Origin: Streptosporangium canum
Lineage (GTDB): Bacteria; Actinomycetota; Actinomycetes; Streptosporangiales; Streptosporangiaceae
Assembly (NCBI RefSeq): GCF_900113865.1
Contig: NZ_FOQY01000053.1
Location: forward strand, 1 to 42,635
DNA length: 42,635 bases
Reading direction: 5' to 3'
The notes beneath the pieces are model-generated. The model was not told where the DNA came from. It worked only from the letters and a program-made list of their open reading frames with translations, and made no database searches. The position numbers and the translations under genes are program-made. Of this stretch, positions 31,264 to 38,866 are shown piece after piece; the stretch's first letter is position 1; every line of letters starts with the position of its first letter.

Positions 31264-32445
31264 GTGGGAGTCTTCGATGACCTTGTGGGGCAGGAGCGGG
31301 CGGCGGTGGCGCTCCGCCGGGCCGCCGACGGGGCCGCCGAGATGCTGGCCGGAGGCTCCGGCACGGGGATGACCCACGCCTGGCTGTTCACCGGGCCGCC
31401 CGGGTCCGGCCGGGAGGCGGCGGCACGGGCGTTCGCCGCCGCGCTGTTCTGCCCCGACCAGGGGTGCGGCCACTGCGACATGTGCCATCAGGTGGCGATC
31501 GGCTCCCACCCGGACCTGGAGGTCGTCCGCACCGAGGGTCTCTCCTACGGCATCAAGGAGACCCGTCAGCTCATCCTCCGGGCGGCCGGGGCACCGACGC
31601 TGGGACGCTGGAGGGTCGTCCTGTTCGAGGGCGCCGACCGGATGCCGGAGCGCGCCTCCAACGCGCTGCTGAAGGCGATCGAGGAGCCGCCGCCCAAGAC
31701 GGTCTGGCTGCTCTGCACGCCGTCGCCCGCGGACCTGGTCATCACCATCCGGTCGCGCTGCCGGGTGGTCACCCTGGTCACTCCGCCCACGGCGGCGGTC
31801 GCCCACGCGCTGGTGACCCGCGACAACATCCCGCCGGACATGGCGGAGTTCGTCGCGCGGGCCACCCAGGGCCATCTGGAGCGGGCCCGGCGGCTGGCCC
31901 TGGACCCGGAGATGCGCGCACGCCGCGAGGCGGTGCTCTCCATCCCCCGGTCGCTCACCGGGGTCGGGGAGTGCGTCATCGCCGCGGAGCGGCTGGTGGA
32001 CACCGCCAAGAAGGAGGCCGACGCGGTCTCCTCGGCGCTGGACGAGGGGGAGACCAACGAGCTCCGCAAGATCTACGGCGAGGGCTCCTCGGGGAAGGGG
32101 CTGAACAAGGGCCTGATCCGGGGCGGGGCAGGGGCGATCAAGGATCTGGAGAAACTCCAGAAGTCCCGGGCCACCCGGACCCAGCGTGACGTCATCGACG
32201 CGGCGCTGCTCGACCTGGTGGCGTTCTACCGCGACGTGCTGGCCATGCAGTTCGGCGCGCCCGTGGAGCTGGCCAACGAGGACCGCCGGGCCGACCTGGA
32301 GAGCCTGACCCGTTCCTCCACTCCGGAGGACACGCTGCGCAGGATCGACGCGATCATGCGCTGCCGCGAGCGGCTGGCCGCCAACGTCAATCCGCAGATG
32401 GCCGTCGAGGCGATGACCATCTCGCTGCACCGGCCCCAGCTCTGA
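31264..32445 (+). CDS. holB: DNA polymerase III subunit delta'
   Basis: A 393-aa clamp-loader subunit. It begins VFDDLVGQERAAVALRRAA, has a P-loop-like GPPGSGRE in which Arg replaces Lys (delta' does not hydrolyse ATP), and a zinc site CPDQGCGHCDMC. It has EGADRMPERASNALLKAIEE and a sensor IRSRCR. The extended C-terminal collar region has a Gly/Lys stretch (GSSGKGLNKGLIRGG) typical of actinobacteria. It starts at a GTG. Confidence 0.95.
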   Translation: MGVFDDLVGQERAAVALRRAADGAAEMLAGGSGTGMTHAWLFTGPPGSGREAAARAFAAALFCPDQGCGHCDMCHQVAIGSHPDLEVVRTEGLSYGIKETRQLILRAAGAPTLGRWRVVLFEGADRMPERASNALLKAIEEPPPKTVWLLCTPSPADLVITIRSRCRVVTLVTPPTAAVAHALVTRDNIPPDMAEFVARATQGHLERARRLALDPEMRARREAVLSIPRSLTGVGECVIAAERLVDTAKKEADAVSSALDEGETNELRKIYGEGSSGKGLNKGLIRGGAGAIKDLEKLQKSRATRTQRDVIDAALLDLVAFYRDVLAMQFGAPVELANEDRRADLESLTRSSTPEDTLRRIDAIMRCRERLAANVNPQMAVEAMTISLHRPQL

Positions 32446-32886
32446 CCTGACCGGCGGTCCGGTCGGCGTTCCCGGGCAGCCTGGATGTGGTTTCCGCGTC
32501 TCCTGGTCATGCGGGCCGAGACCATCTGGTCATGCGGGCCTGGAACATCGCATCCGGGGAGACCGGAGCCCGCTGAGACGGCCGGTCCGTCGACGGGGAC
32601 GCCCCGGGTGGGGCAGCTCATCGTCCGGCGGAGGCGGAGTCCGGGGTGATCGGCTCGGGCTGTCACCGGGCGCTCACCGGTTCCCCGGAGGCCGGTGACG
32701 CGCGGGAATCTGCTGGCGAGGTGATGAGGGCTGTCATGTCCCAGCGGCCCTCATCCGCCTTTTTCTCCGTGAATGGAACCAATCGCGGCTAATGCCACTC
32801 AAAGGATGAGTGTGGATCGTTAGAATTCCCAGCGAATTTCCATGCATTCGTTATAAATCTATCGGACAGTGTCCTGCTTTACGGGG
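32446..32886 (+). promoter_or_regulatory. AT-rich promoter region upstream of the unknown / GT4 pair
   Basis: About 440 bases without a gene. The part from about 32750 to 32870 is much richer in A+T than its surroundings and holds a strong -10 (TATAAA, 32852-32857) 30 bases before the ATG at 32887; the -35 is unclear. A 15-bp direct repeat, CTGGTCATGCGGGCC, occurs at 32503-32517 and 32526-32540. Confidence 0.5.
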
Positions 32887-33666
32887 ATGAGCAGGAAGAC
32901 CGGGGGACTTTTGAGGAGCATCGAAGCACGTCAAGAGGTGACGGCGCCGGGGGTCAGGCGAGCTGTCACCAGCCGGGTGGACAACCACGACGTGCTGAGG
33001 ATCGAGTGGCCGGAGCCGGTGGACGGGGAGATCGTCCTACGGCACGTGGAGACAGGAGAGGAACGCGGGGGCACCGACCTCGCCGGGCTGCGGCCGGGCG
33101 TCTGGACGGTGTCGCACCGGGACGAGCCCCTCGCCACCGACGATCCGGGATTCTCGCTGGACGGGCTGCTCGCCTACGCCGAGACGCCCCGCGACCGGGA
33201 GATCCGGGCGTTCCGGACCTCCCTCGGCACTCTCGCCCTGACCGTCCGCGACGTCGAACCGTACGTCGAGGTGACCGCCCTCGTCTCCGACGACGGCGTG
33301 ATCGAGATCAACGGCGTGATCGCGTACGGCGAGCCGATCGAGGGCTCGGCCAGTCTCGTGGCCGTGGCCAGGAAGGGCCCGGAGCCGGTGAGCGGTCCGG
33401 CGCTCTTCCGGGGGCGCCGGTTCGAAGGTGTTCTCCAGATCGAGCCGATGGCCCGGACGCAGACGCGGCGGCGGGCCTTCTGGGACCTCCACGCCGAGGT
33501 CGCCGGGGTACGGCTGCCGCTGGCGGCCCGCCTAGACGACATCACCGACAAGAAGACCAAAGTACGTTTCCCCGCCCAGCGCGTGGGACAGGTGAGGGTC
33601 CGGCCGTACTACACCGACACCGACAGCCTCGCCGTCGCGCTCACCGTCGAGGAGGAGACCTCATGA
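32887..33666 (+). CDS. Hypothetical beta-rich protein coupled to a glycosyltransferase
   Basis: A 259-aa protein from the ATG at 32887 (GTG 32869 is possible). It lacks signal peptide and membrane helices. It has many short alternating strands (VLRIEWPEPVDGEIVLRH, GVWTVSHRDEPL, GTLALTVRDVEPYVEVTALV) that suggest one or two beta-sandwich domains. The stop overlaps the start of the GT4 gene in ATGA, so the two products are made together. It may bind the acceptor glycan or polymer of the glycosyltransferase; this is inference from coupling. Confidence 0.75.
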   Translation: MSRKTGGLLRSIEARQEVTAPGVRRAVTSRVDNHDVLRIEWPEPVDGEIVLRHVETGEERGGTDLAGLRPGVWTVSHRDEPLATDDPGFSLDGLLAYAETPRDREIRAFRTSLGTLALTVRDVEPYVEVTALVSDDGVIEINGVIAYGEPIEGSASLVAVARKGPEPVSGPALFRGRRFEGVLQIEPMARTQTRRRAFWDLHAEVAGVRLPLAARLDDITDKKTKVRFPAQRVGQVRVRPYYTDTDSLAVALTVEEETS

Positions 33667-34817
33667 AGATCTCCTTCCTGATCCTCAACGCCTACGGCAT
33701 GGGGGGGACGATCCGGGCCACCTTCGACCTCGCCACCGAGATGTCCGAGCGGCACGACGTCGAGGTGATCAGCGTCTTCCAGCACACCGACCTGCCCTTC
33801 CTGCCGCTGGGATCCAAGGTCAGGCTGCGGTCGCTGGTGGACCTGCGGGAGGGGGCCAGGGTCCGCTGGCCGTACACGAAGAAGGCCGAGCGGCTGGGCG
33901 AGCAGCCGAGCGCGCTGATCCACCCCGAGGAGCGCGCCTACGCCTCCTTCAGCGCGTGGAGCGACGACGTGCTCAGGCGCGAGCTGCGGCGGCTCCGCAC
34001 CGACGTGCTGATCACCACCCGCGCCGGGCTGAACATCATGGCCGCCCGGTTCGCCCGCAGGCGGATCGTCACGATCGCCCAGGAGCACCTGCACTTCGAG
34101 GCCCACCAGCCCGGCATCTTCGAGGAGATCCGGCAGTGGTACCCGAAGCTGGACGCGATCGTCACCCTCACCGAGGCCGACGAGCAGGATTACCGGACCA
34201 TGCTCGACGGGGCGCGGACGCGGGTCTACACCATCGGCAACGGGCTGGCCGGAGGGCCGCGTCCCCGCTCCAGGCAGGAGAACCGGATCGTGCTGGCCGC
34301 CGGGCGGCTGGTGCCGGTCAAGGGGTACGACCGGCTGCTGAAGGCGTTCGCCCAGGTGGTCCGGGAGCGCCCGGACTGGAAGCTGCGGATCTACGGCGAG
34401 GGCCGGATCAGCGACAAGCTGGTCAAACTGGCCGTGAAGCTGCGCCTGCACAACAACGTCACGTTCATGGGCCCGACCGGCGACATCGAGGGCGAGCTGG
34501 CCAAGGCCTCCATCCACGCGGTCAGCTCCCGGTTCGAGGGCTTCGGCATGACCATCATCGAGGCGTTCGCGTGCGGGGTGCCGGTGGTCAGCTTCGACTG
34601 TCCCCGAGGGCCTCGCGAGATCATCACCTCCGGCCATGACGGGGTGCTGGTCCCGCCCGACGACGTGGACGCCCTGGCCGGGGGGCTGCTCAAGATGATC
34701 GACGACGAGGAGGGCCGTCATCGGATGGCGGCCAACGCCCTGGAGACGGCCGGGCGCTACGACATCTCCATGATCGTGGAACGGTGGGAGAAGTCCTTCG
34801 CCGAGCTCGTGCGCTGA
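33663..34817 (+). CDS. GT4-family glycosyltransferase
   Basis: A 384-aa GT-B enzyme. The N-terminus ISFLILNAYGMGGTIRATFD carries the Gly-rich acceptor-side loop. The C-terminal donor domain has AAGRLVPVKGYDRLLKAF, the conserved RIYGEG, and the EGFGMTIIEAFACGVPVVSF motif with the two Glu residues that bind the nucleotide sugar. The sugar and acceptor are unknown; similar proteins act on teichoic acid-like or exopolysaccharide chains. The start overlaps the previous gene by 4 bases. Confidence 0.92.
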   Translation: MKISFLILNAYGMGGTIRATFDLATEMSERHDVEVISVFQHTDLPFLPLGSKVRLRSLVDLREGARVRWPYTKKAERLGEQPSALIHPEERAYASFSAWSDDVLRRELRRLRTDVLITTRAGLNIMAARFARRRIVTIAQEHLHFEAHQPGIFEEIRQWYPKLDAIVTLTEADEQDYRTMLDGARTRVYTIGNGLAGGPRPRSRQENRIVLAAGRLVPVKGYDRLLKAFAQVVRERPDWKLRIYGEGRISDKLVKLAVKLRLHNNVTFMGPTGDIEGELAKASIHAVSSRFEGFGMTIIEAFACGVPVVSFDCPRGPREIITSGHDGVLVPPDDVDALAGGLLKMIDDEEGRHRMAANALETAGRYDISMIVERWEKSFAELVR

Positions 34818-34834
34818 GCGGGCCCCATCCGCCG

Positions 34835-34955
34835 GGCCGGACCGTACGCGCCTGGCCGTACGCCTGGCCGTAGGCCGGACCGTACGCCTGGCCGTCCGCC
34901 TCGTCGTAGGCCGGACCGTCCGCCTCGTCGTACGCCGTGCTGTACGGCGAGGCGG
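34835..34955. repeat. Imperfect tandem repeats ending in a strong hairpin
   Basis: GGCCGGACCGT occurs at 34835, 34873 and 34909, with TGGCCGTACGCC-like and CGCCTCGTCGTA-like units between. The last part, 34920-34955, folds into a 14-bp stem (one G-T) with an 8-base loop. It follows the GT4 stop by 17 bases and probably serves as its terminator. Confidence 0.6.
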
Positions 34956-35044
34956 ACCGCTGCGGTGTCCGGCCGGACGTGGATGAAACTCGTGGGCCGG
35001 GTGGAGCAGCGGGCGGCCCGGCCCGGCGTCTCTGTTACGTGACC

Positions 35045-35599
35045 ATGTCATTGTCGGGGACCACCCCAGATCCCGAAATCGAGATGCTCTCCCATGGAGA
35101 GCCCCTGGCCAGGGACCGCGTCGACGTCGCGGCGCTGTTCGCCGACCACCACCTCGGGCTGGTGCGGCTGGCGCTGCTCATGGTGGGGGACCAGGCCACG
35201 GCCGAGGATGTGGTGCAGGAGGCGTTCACCCGCACGCACGCGGGACGACGCCGCCTGCGCGACCCCGAGCGCGCGCTGGCCTACATCCGCTCGGCCGTGC
35301 TCAACGGCTCCCGTTCCGTGCTGCGGCGCCGGGCGGTGGCGTTCCGGCGGGCCGTGCCGTACGAGCCGCCCGTCTGGTCCGCCGAGCACGCCGCACTGCT
35401 CGGCGAGGAGCGCCGCGAGGTGCTGGTGGCGCTGCGCGCGCTGCCGAGGCGGCAGCGCGAGGCGCTGACGCTCCGCTACTACCTCGACCTGTCCGACCTG
35501 GAGATCGCCGAGACCATGGGGATCGGTGCCGGCACGGCGCGGTCCACCATCGCGCGCGGGCTGGCCGCCCTCGCCCGCAAGCTTGGGGAGGAATCATGA
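35045..35599 (+). CDS. Sigma-70 family RNA polymerase sigma factor (ECF-like)
   Basis: A 184-aa sigma factor with region 2 (LFADHHLGLVRLALLMVG, then DQATAEDVVQEAFTRTH) and region 4 (LPRRQREALTLRYYLDLSDL, then EIAETMGIGAGTARSTIARG). Regions 1.1 and 3 are absent, as in ECF/SigE-like factors. The ATG at 35045 was chosen; the open frame upstream runs into the repeat region, and an ATG further in (MLSHGEPLARD) is also possible. Its stop overlaps the next start in ATGA, so the membrane protein downstream is its likely regulator. Confidence 0.88.
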   Translation: MSLSGTTPDPEIEMLSHGEPLARDRVDVAALFADHHLGLVRLALLMVGDQATAEDVVQEAFTRTHAGRRRLRDPERALAYIRSAVLNGSRSVLRRRAVAFRRAVPYEPPVWSAEHAALLGEERREVLVALRALPRRQREALTLRYYLDLSDLEIAETMGIGAGTARSTIARGLAALARKLGEES

Positions 35600-36165
35600 A
35601 CGCCACCGAGAACCGCCTGCGCGAGGCCCTGGCGGCCGCCGCCGTGACCGCCGTCGACGTCCGCCCGCTGACCGTCCCGTCCCGCCGCCGGTCGCGGGTC
35701 CCGATGCTGCTCGTCGCCGCCGCCGTCACGGCCGTCGCCGTCGGAGCCGGGTCCGTGTGGGCGGAGCGGGCGGATCCCCGGACGACCACCGCCGTCCAGG
35801 CATCGCCGACGCCAGAGCCCCAGTTGGAGATCTCGGTCTTCCTGTGCAAGAAGAATGACCCGTTCCCGCAGTGCAAGGGCCAGAAAGTCGACAGGACGAA
35901 GATCGCCGAGGCGCTGTGGAGCCGGCCGGACGTGGAGTGGATCGGCTTCCAGAACGCGGAGGAGGCGTACAAGCGCTTCAAGGAGCAGAACAAGTCCGAC
36001 ACAACGCTGCTCTCCAAGATCAGGGTCGAGGACATGCCCGAGTCGTTCCGGATCCTTCCGGAGCAGGGGGCCGACTGGAAAAAGATCACTGCGGCCGCCA
36101 AGGGGCTGCCCGGCGTCTCCAACGTGGTCGATCAGAGTTGCCTGTTGCGCAAGCAGACATGCTGA
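35596..36165 (+). CDS. Single-pass membrane protein with FtsX-like extracellular domain, putative sigma regulator
   Basis: A 189-aa protein. Residues 1-35 are cytoplasmic and short; one membrane helix follows (VPMLLVAAAVTAVAVGAGSV). The outer part, about 75-180, matches the extracellular domain of the cell-division protein FtsX: ISVFLCKKNDPFPQCKG, then EWIGFQNAEEAYKRFKEQN, MPESFRILPEQG and LPGVSNVVDQS. No FtsX permease helices and no zinc-binding anti-sigma motif are present. The 4-base overlap with the sigma gene suggests that it is the anti-sigma or signal input protein. In FtsX this domain binds partners such as cell-wall hydrolase regulators. Confidence 0.8.
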   Translation: MNATENRLREALAAAAVTAVDVRPLTVPSRRRSRVPMLLVAAAVTAVAVGAGSVWAERADPRTTTAVQASPTPEPQLEISVFLCKKNDPFPQCKGQKVDRTKIAEALWSRPDVEWIGFQNAEEAYKRFKEQNKSDTTLLSKIRVEDMPESFRILPEQGADWKKITAAAKGLPGVSNVVDQSCLLRKQTC

Positions 36166-36218
36166 AGCAGCGGACCGGCGGGGATGCGCGTTCATAGGGG
36201 ACGACGGTGAAATCCCGC

Positions 36219-36259
36219 GGCCGGTGGAGCGGATTTCCCAGCTGCCCGCTCCACCGGCC
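36219..36259. terminator. Perfect 14-bp inverted repeat after the sigma operon
   Basis: GGCCGGTGGAGCGG at 36219-36232 pairs fully with 36246-36259 around a 13-base loop, 53 bases after the FtsX-like gene stop. There is no T-run. Confidence 0.7.
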
Positions 36260-36383
36260 ATCCCCCGATGCCCGGCTCGTCCCGCGCCCCGGGCCGGCCC
36301 TGGCCGTAGCCCACAAGGACGGTCTCGGCGCGTAAGGTGGCGTGGTGGGCGCTTAGCCGTACCCCCAGCAGCTTTGGAGCCAC

Positions 36384-37241
36384 ATGAGCATGATCATGGC
36401 CGTGAGCTTCACCCGTTACGGCCGGCTGTACTACCTCGATCCGGGCGAGCACACCCCCAAGGTCGGCGACAAGGTGCTCGTGCCCACCGACGCGGGGCCG
36501 GAGGTGGCCGAGTGCGTGTGGGCGCCGCAGTGGACGAGCGAGGAGGTCGGCGGCCTGCCGCTGTGCGCGGGAATCGCGGATGAGGAGCACCTGGCCCGCG
36601 ACGAGGGCAACAAGCGGCGGCGCGCGGAGGCGCGCAGCGTCTCCAAACGCCTGATCAAGCGGCACGAGCTGCCCATGAAGGTCGTCGGAGTCGACTATCT
36701 CGACTCCGACAACGTCTACACCGTCTACTTCTCGGCGCCCCACCGCGTCGACTTCCGCGCCCTCGTCCGCGACCTGGCCCGCAACCTGCGCGCCCGGGTG
36801 GAGCTGCGCCAGATCGGCCCCCGCGACGAGGCCCGCCTGCAGGGCAGCATCGGCCCCTGCGGCCGCGACCTGTGCTGCGCCACCTTCCTCAAGGACTTCG
36901 AGCCGGTCTCCGTGCGCATGGCCAAGGACCAGGACCTGCCGGTCAACCCGCTGCGCATCGCGGGGGCGTGCGGGCGGTTGATGTGCTGCCTCAAATACGA
37001 GCACCCGCTCTACGTCAACGCGAACAACAAGATGCCCCGCGTCGGCCTCAAGGTCGACACCCCCGAGGGCCCGGGGACCGTCGTGGGGCGCAACGTCCCC
37101 TCGGACTCGGTGACGGTCCGGCTGGACGAGGGCGGGCGGCGCTGCGCCTGCCCCTCCGCCTCGGTCTGCTCCCCGCGCAAGCAGCACGACACGATGTACG
37201 GCGAGGCGGCGACGGCCGCCGACGCCCCCGGGGAGGAGTAG
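36384..37241 (+). CDS. PSP1-domain protein (RicT / YaaT-like)
   Basis: A 285-aa cytoplasmic protein. It begins with AVSFTRYGRLYYLDPGE and contains the PSP1 core (VVGVDYLDSDNVYTVYFSA, then HRVDFRALVRDLA). Clustered cysteines follow: GPCGRDLCCATFL, ACGRLMCCLKYEHP, and CACPSASVC near the end. The RicT homologue of Bacillus, with partners, carries iron-sulfur clusters and stimulates RNase Y processing; here the partners are not in the window. The start is ATG 36384 with TTGGAG just upstream, or ATG 36393. In actinobacteria this gene commonly lies near holB and the dTMP kinase gene, as here. Confidence 0.9.
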   Translation: MSMIMAVSFTRYGRLYYLDPGEHTPKVGDKVLVPTDAGPEVAECVWAPQWTSEEVGGLPLCAGIADEEHLARDEGNKRRRAEARSVSKRLIKRHELPMKVVGVDYLDSDNVYTVYFSAPHRVDFRALVRDLARNLRARVELRQIGPRDEARLQGSIGPCGRDLCCATFLKDFEPVSVRMAKDQDLPVNPLRIAGACGRLMCCLKYEHPLYVNANNKMPRVGLKVDTPEGPGTVVGRNVPSDSVTVRLDEGGRRCACPSASVCSPRKQHDTMYGEAATAADAPGEE

Positions 37242-37390
37242 ACGGCGCAGCCGGCGGGCGCGATCCCGATCCTGGTCCTAGTCCTGGTCGTGTGCCGCAC
37301 GCGGCTCAGTCTGCGGGCACGATCCCGGTCGTGTCTCGCAGCGCGGGGCTCAGCCTGTGGCCGCGGTCCCGGTCGGGTGCCGCAGGTCGC

Positions 37391-38284
37391 TCAGCGGGCG
37401 GATGCCGTTCCGGCCGGGTGCCGCAGCAGCGTACGCAGGATCTCCTCCGCATGGGTCCACAGCAGCGCGCCGCCGGCGTCGGGCACGAGATGGCGGCGCG
37501 CGGACGGGATGCGGCCGGCCAGGGTGGCGCCGTGATCGGGGGAGTGGACCGTGCTGGTGTCCTGCCCGCCGTACCAGAGGTCGACCGGCACGGTGATGCC
37601 CGCGGGATCGAACGGCCAGCGCCCCATGGCCAGAACGGTGTCCCGGGCGTATCCGGCCGGGCCCTGGGAGAACGCCTCATCCATGGCACGGCGGAAGGCC
37701 CGCTCGAACGAGGGCTGCAGGTAGACCTCGCGGTCGAGGCCGGGGCTCCCGGCGATGATCATTTCCCACAGCGCATCGGGGCTGCCGAATCCGGCGAAGG
37801 ACGCCTCGGCGCGGGCCGGGTCGGCCGCCACGGAGTCGACCAGGAAGCGCACCTCCGGCTCCAGGGCGTCGGCGAACTCCGGCGCGGCCAGCTCGTCCCC
37901 GCCGGAGACGATCGCCACCCCCACCGCGACACCCGCCGCCGCGCAGGCGAGGGCGTAGGGCGCCCCCTGGGAGAACCCGACGACCGTCAGGCCCTTCAGG
38001 CCGCGCGCCGCGGCGAGGTGGCGGATGTCATCCGCCCAGCCGTCCAGCGTCCGGCCGGGCGCGGGGTCGGAGGCCCCCAGCCCCGGGCGGTCCACCGAGA
38101 CGAGACGGACCCCGAGAGCGTCGACGACGTCCGTGCCGAACCCCAGCCACCGGCTCGTGGCCGCCCCTGGGCACAGCAGCACCGGGCTGCCGTCCTGCGG
38201 CCCCCACTCCGCCCAGCCCAGCAGCCGGCCGTCGGGAAGCCCGCTCGCTCCGAGCCGGACCGGATCTTCAACGTTCACCTGCAT
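37391..38284 (-). CDS. Alpha/beta hydrolase
   Basis: A 297-aa hydrolase of the alpha/beta fold. The oxyanion region is LLCPGAATSRWLG, then SVDRPGLGASDPAPGRT, and the nucleophile elbow is VVGFSQGAP (Ser). A late Asp (LWYGGQDTSTVH) and a late His (RRHLVPDAGGA) complete the triad. No signal peptide is seen, so it is cytoplasmic. The ATG at 38284 was chosen. No Shine-Dalgarno is seen; GACAAT lies 8-13 bases upstream, so the message may be leaderless. The substrate cannot be predicted. Confidence 0.88.
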   Translation of the reverse strand: MQVNVEDPVRLGASGLPDGRLLGWAEWGPQDGSPVLLCPGAATSRWLGFGTDVVDALGVRLVSVDRPGLGASDPAPGRTLDGWADDIRHLAAARGLKGLTVVGFSQGAPYALACAAAGVAVGVAIVSGGDELAAPEFADALEPEVRFLVDSVAADPARAEASFAGFGSPDALWEMIIAGSPGLDREVYLQPSFERAFRRAMDEAFSQGPAGYARDTVLAMGRWPFDPAGITVPVDLWYGGQDTSTVHSPDHGATLAGRIPSARRHLVPDAGGALLWTHAEEILRTLLRHPAGTASAR

Positions 38285-38432
38285 GACCGGAATTGTCGCT
38301 GGCGGGCGCTGAGAACGCACGCCGTTTTCCGCCGGTGGCGGACCGTCCTGGTGGTTCGCGAGGCTGATCGTGAAATATCTCCGCGTCAGGAACGGAATGC
38401 GGCAACGGGCAGGCGAACATGGGAGTACGGGC

Positions 38433-38566
38433 ATGGCGATGATCCGGATCGGTGACACGGAGTTCGGCTGTGACGAGGCCGGCAGCGGGCCGGTGGTCGT
38501 CCTGGTGCACGCGGGCTGCGCGGACAGGCGGATGTGGGATCAGAGGTTCCCCGAGTTGTTCCCCGG
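38433..38566 (+). pseudogene. Alpha/beta hydrolase, N-terminal fragment
   Basis: From the ATG at 38433, with GGAG 7 bases upstream, the frame reads GDTEFGCDEAGSGPVVVLVH and CADRRMWDQRFPELF, the normal first 45 residues of an alpha/beta hydrolase. After this the homology stops, and the frame continues as low-complexity Gly/Arg/Ser sequence to 38819. The Ser nucleophile and the rest of the fold are missing. The 300 bases that follow, to 38866, hold no gene I can support. Confidence 0.7.
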
Positions 38567-38866
38567 GTTAGGGGTCCCCGGCCGGGAGGTGTCCCGGGGT
38601 CTGTTCGGAGGTGTCCCGGGGGCGGGAGGTCGCGTGGGTTCGGAGGGCCGCCGGCACTTCTCGGAAAGCTCCCGCCACATCCCCGGCGACCTCTCCGGCT
38701 CCCCCTCTGCGATCTCTCCGCCCAGGGCGGCGGGGTGGGTGGGATGGCGGGTCGATCGATCAGTCCGCCGTGGATCAGCGGACTCGTCCTCGGTGAGGAA
38801 TTCGGGGAGGCGGGCGTAGGATTCCCACGAAATGCGACCTGCCGCCGTCCCCCCGAAAGGCACAGC

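Noticed and set aside
31384..31410. Missing P-loop lysine in holB as a sign of inactivation
   Set aside because: The delta' subunit normally does not hydrolyse ATP, and a changed P-loop is usual for it.
27292..32430. A very long open frame on the minus strand opposite topA, the dTMP kinase fusion and holB (and similar ones at 24630-26780 and 33609-35051)
   Set aside because: They mirror genuine plus-strand genes with clear motifs, are Arg/Gly/Pro/His-rich without any fold signature, and arise from high third-position G+C.
33006..33660. A frame that would extend the glycosyltransferase N-terminus by about 220 residues
   Set aside because: The extension is an out-of-frame Arg-rich shadow of the upstream gene; the ATGA overlap and the GT-B start support 33663.
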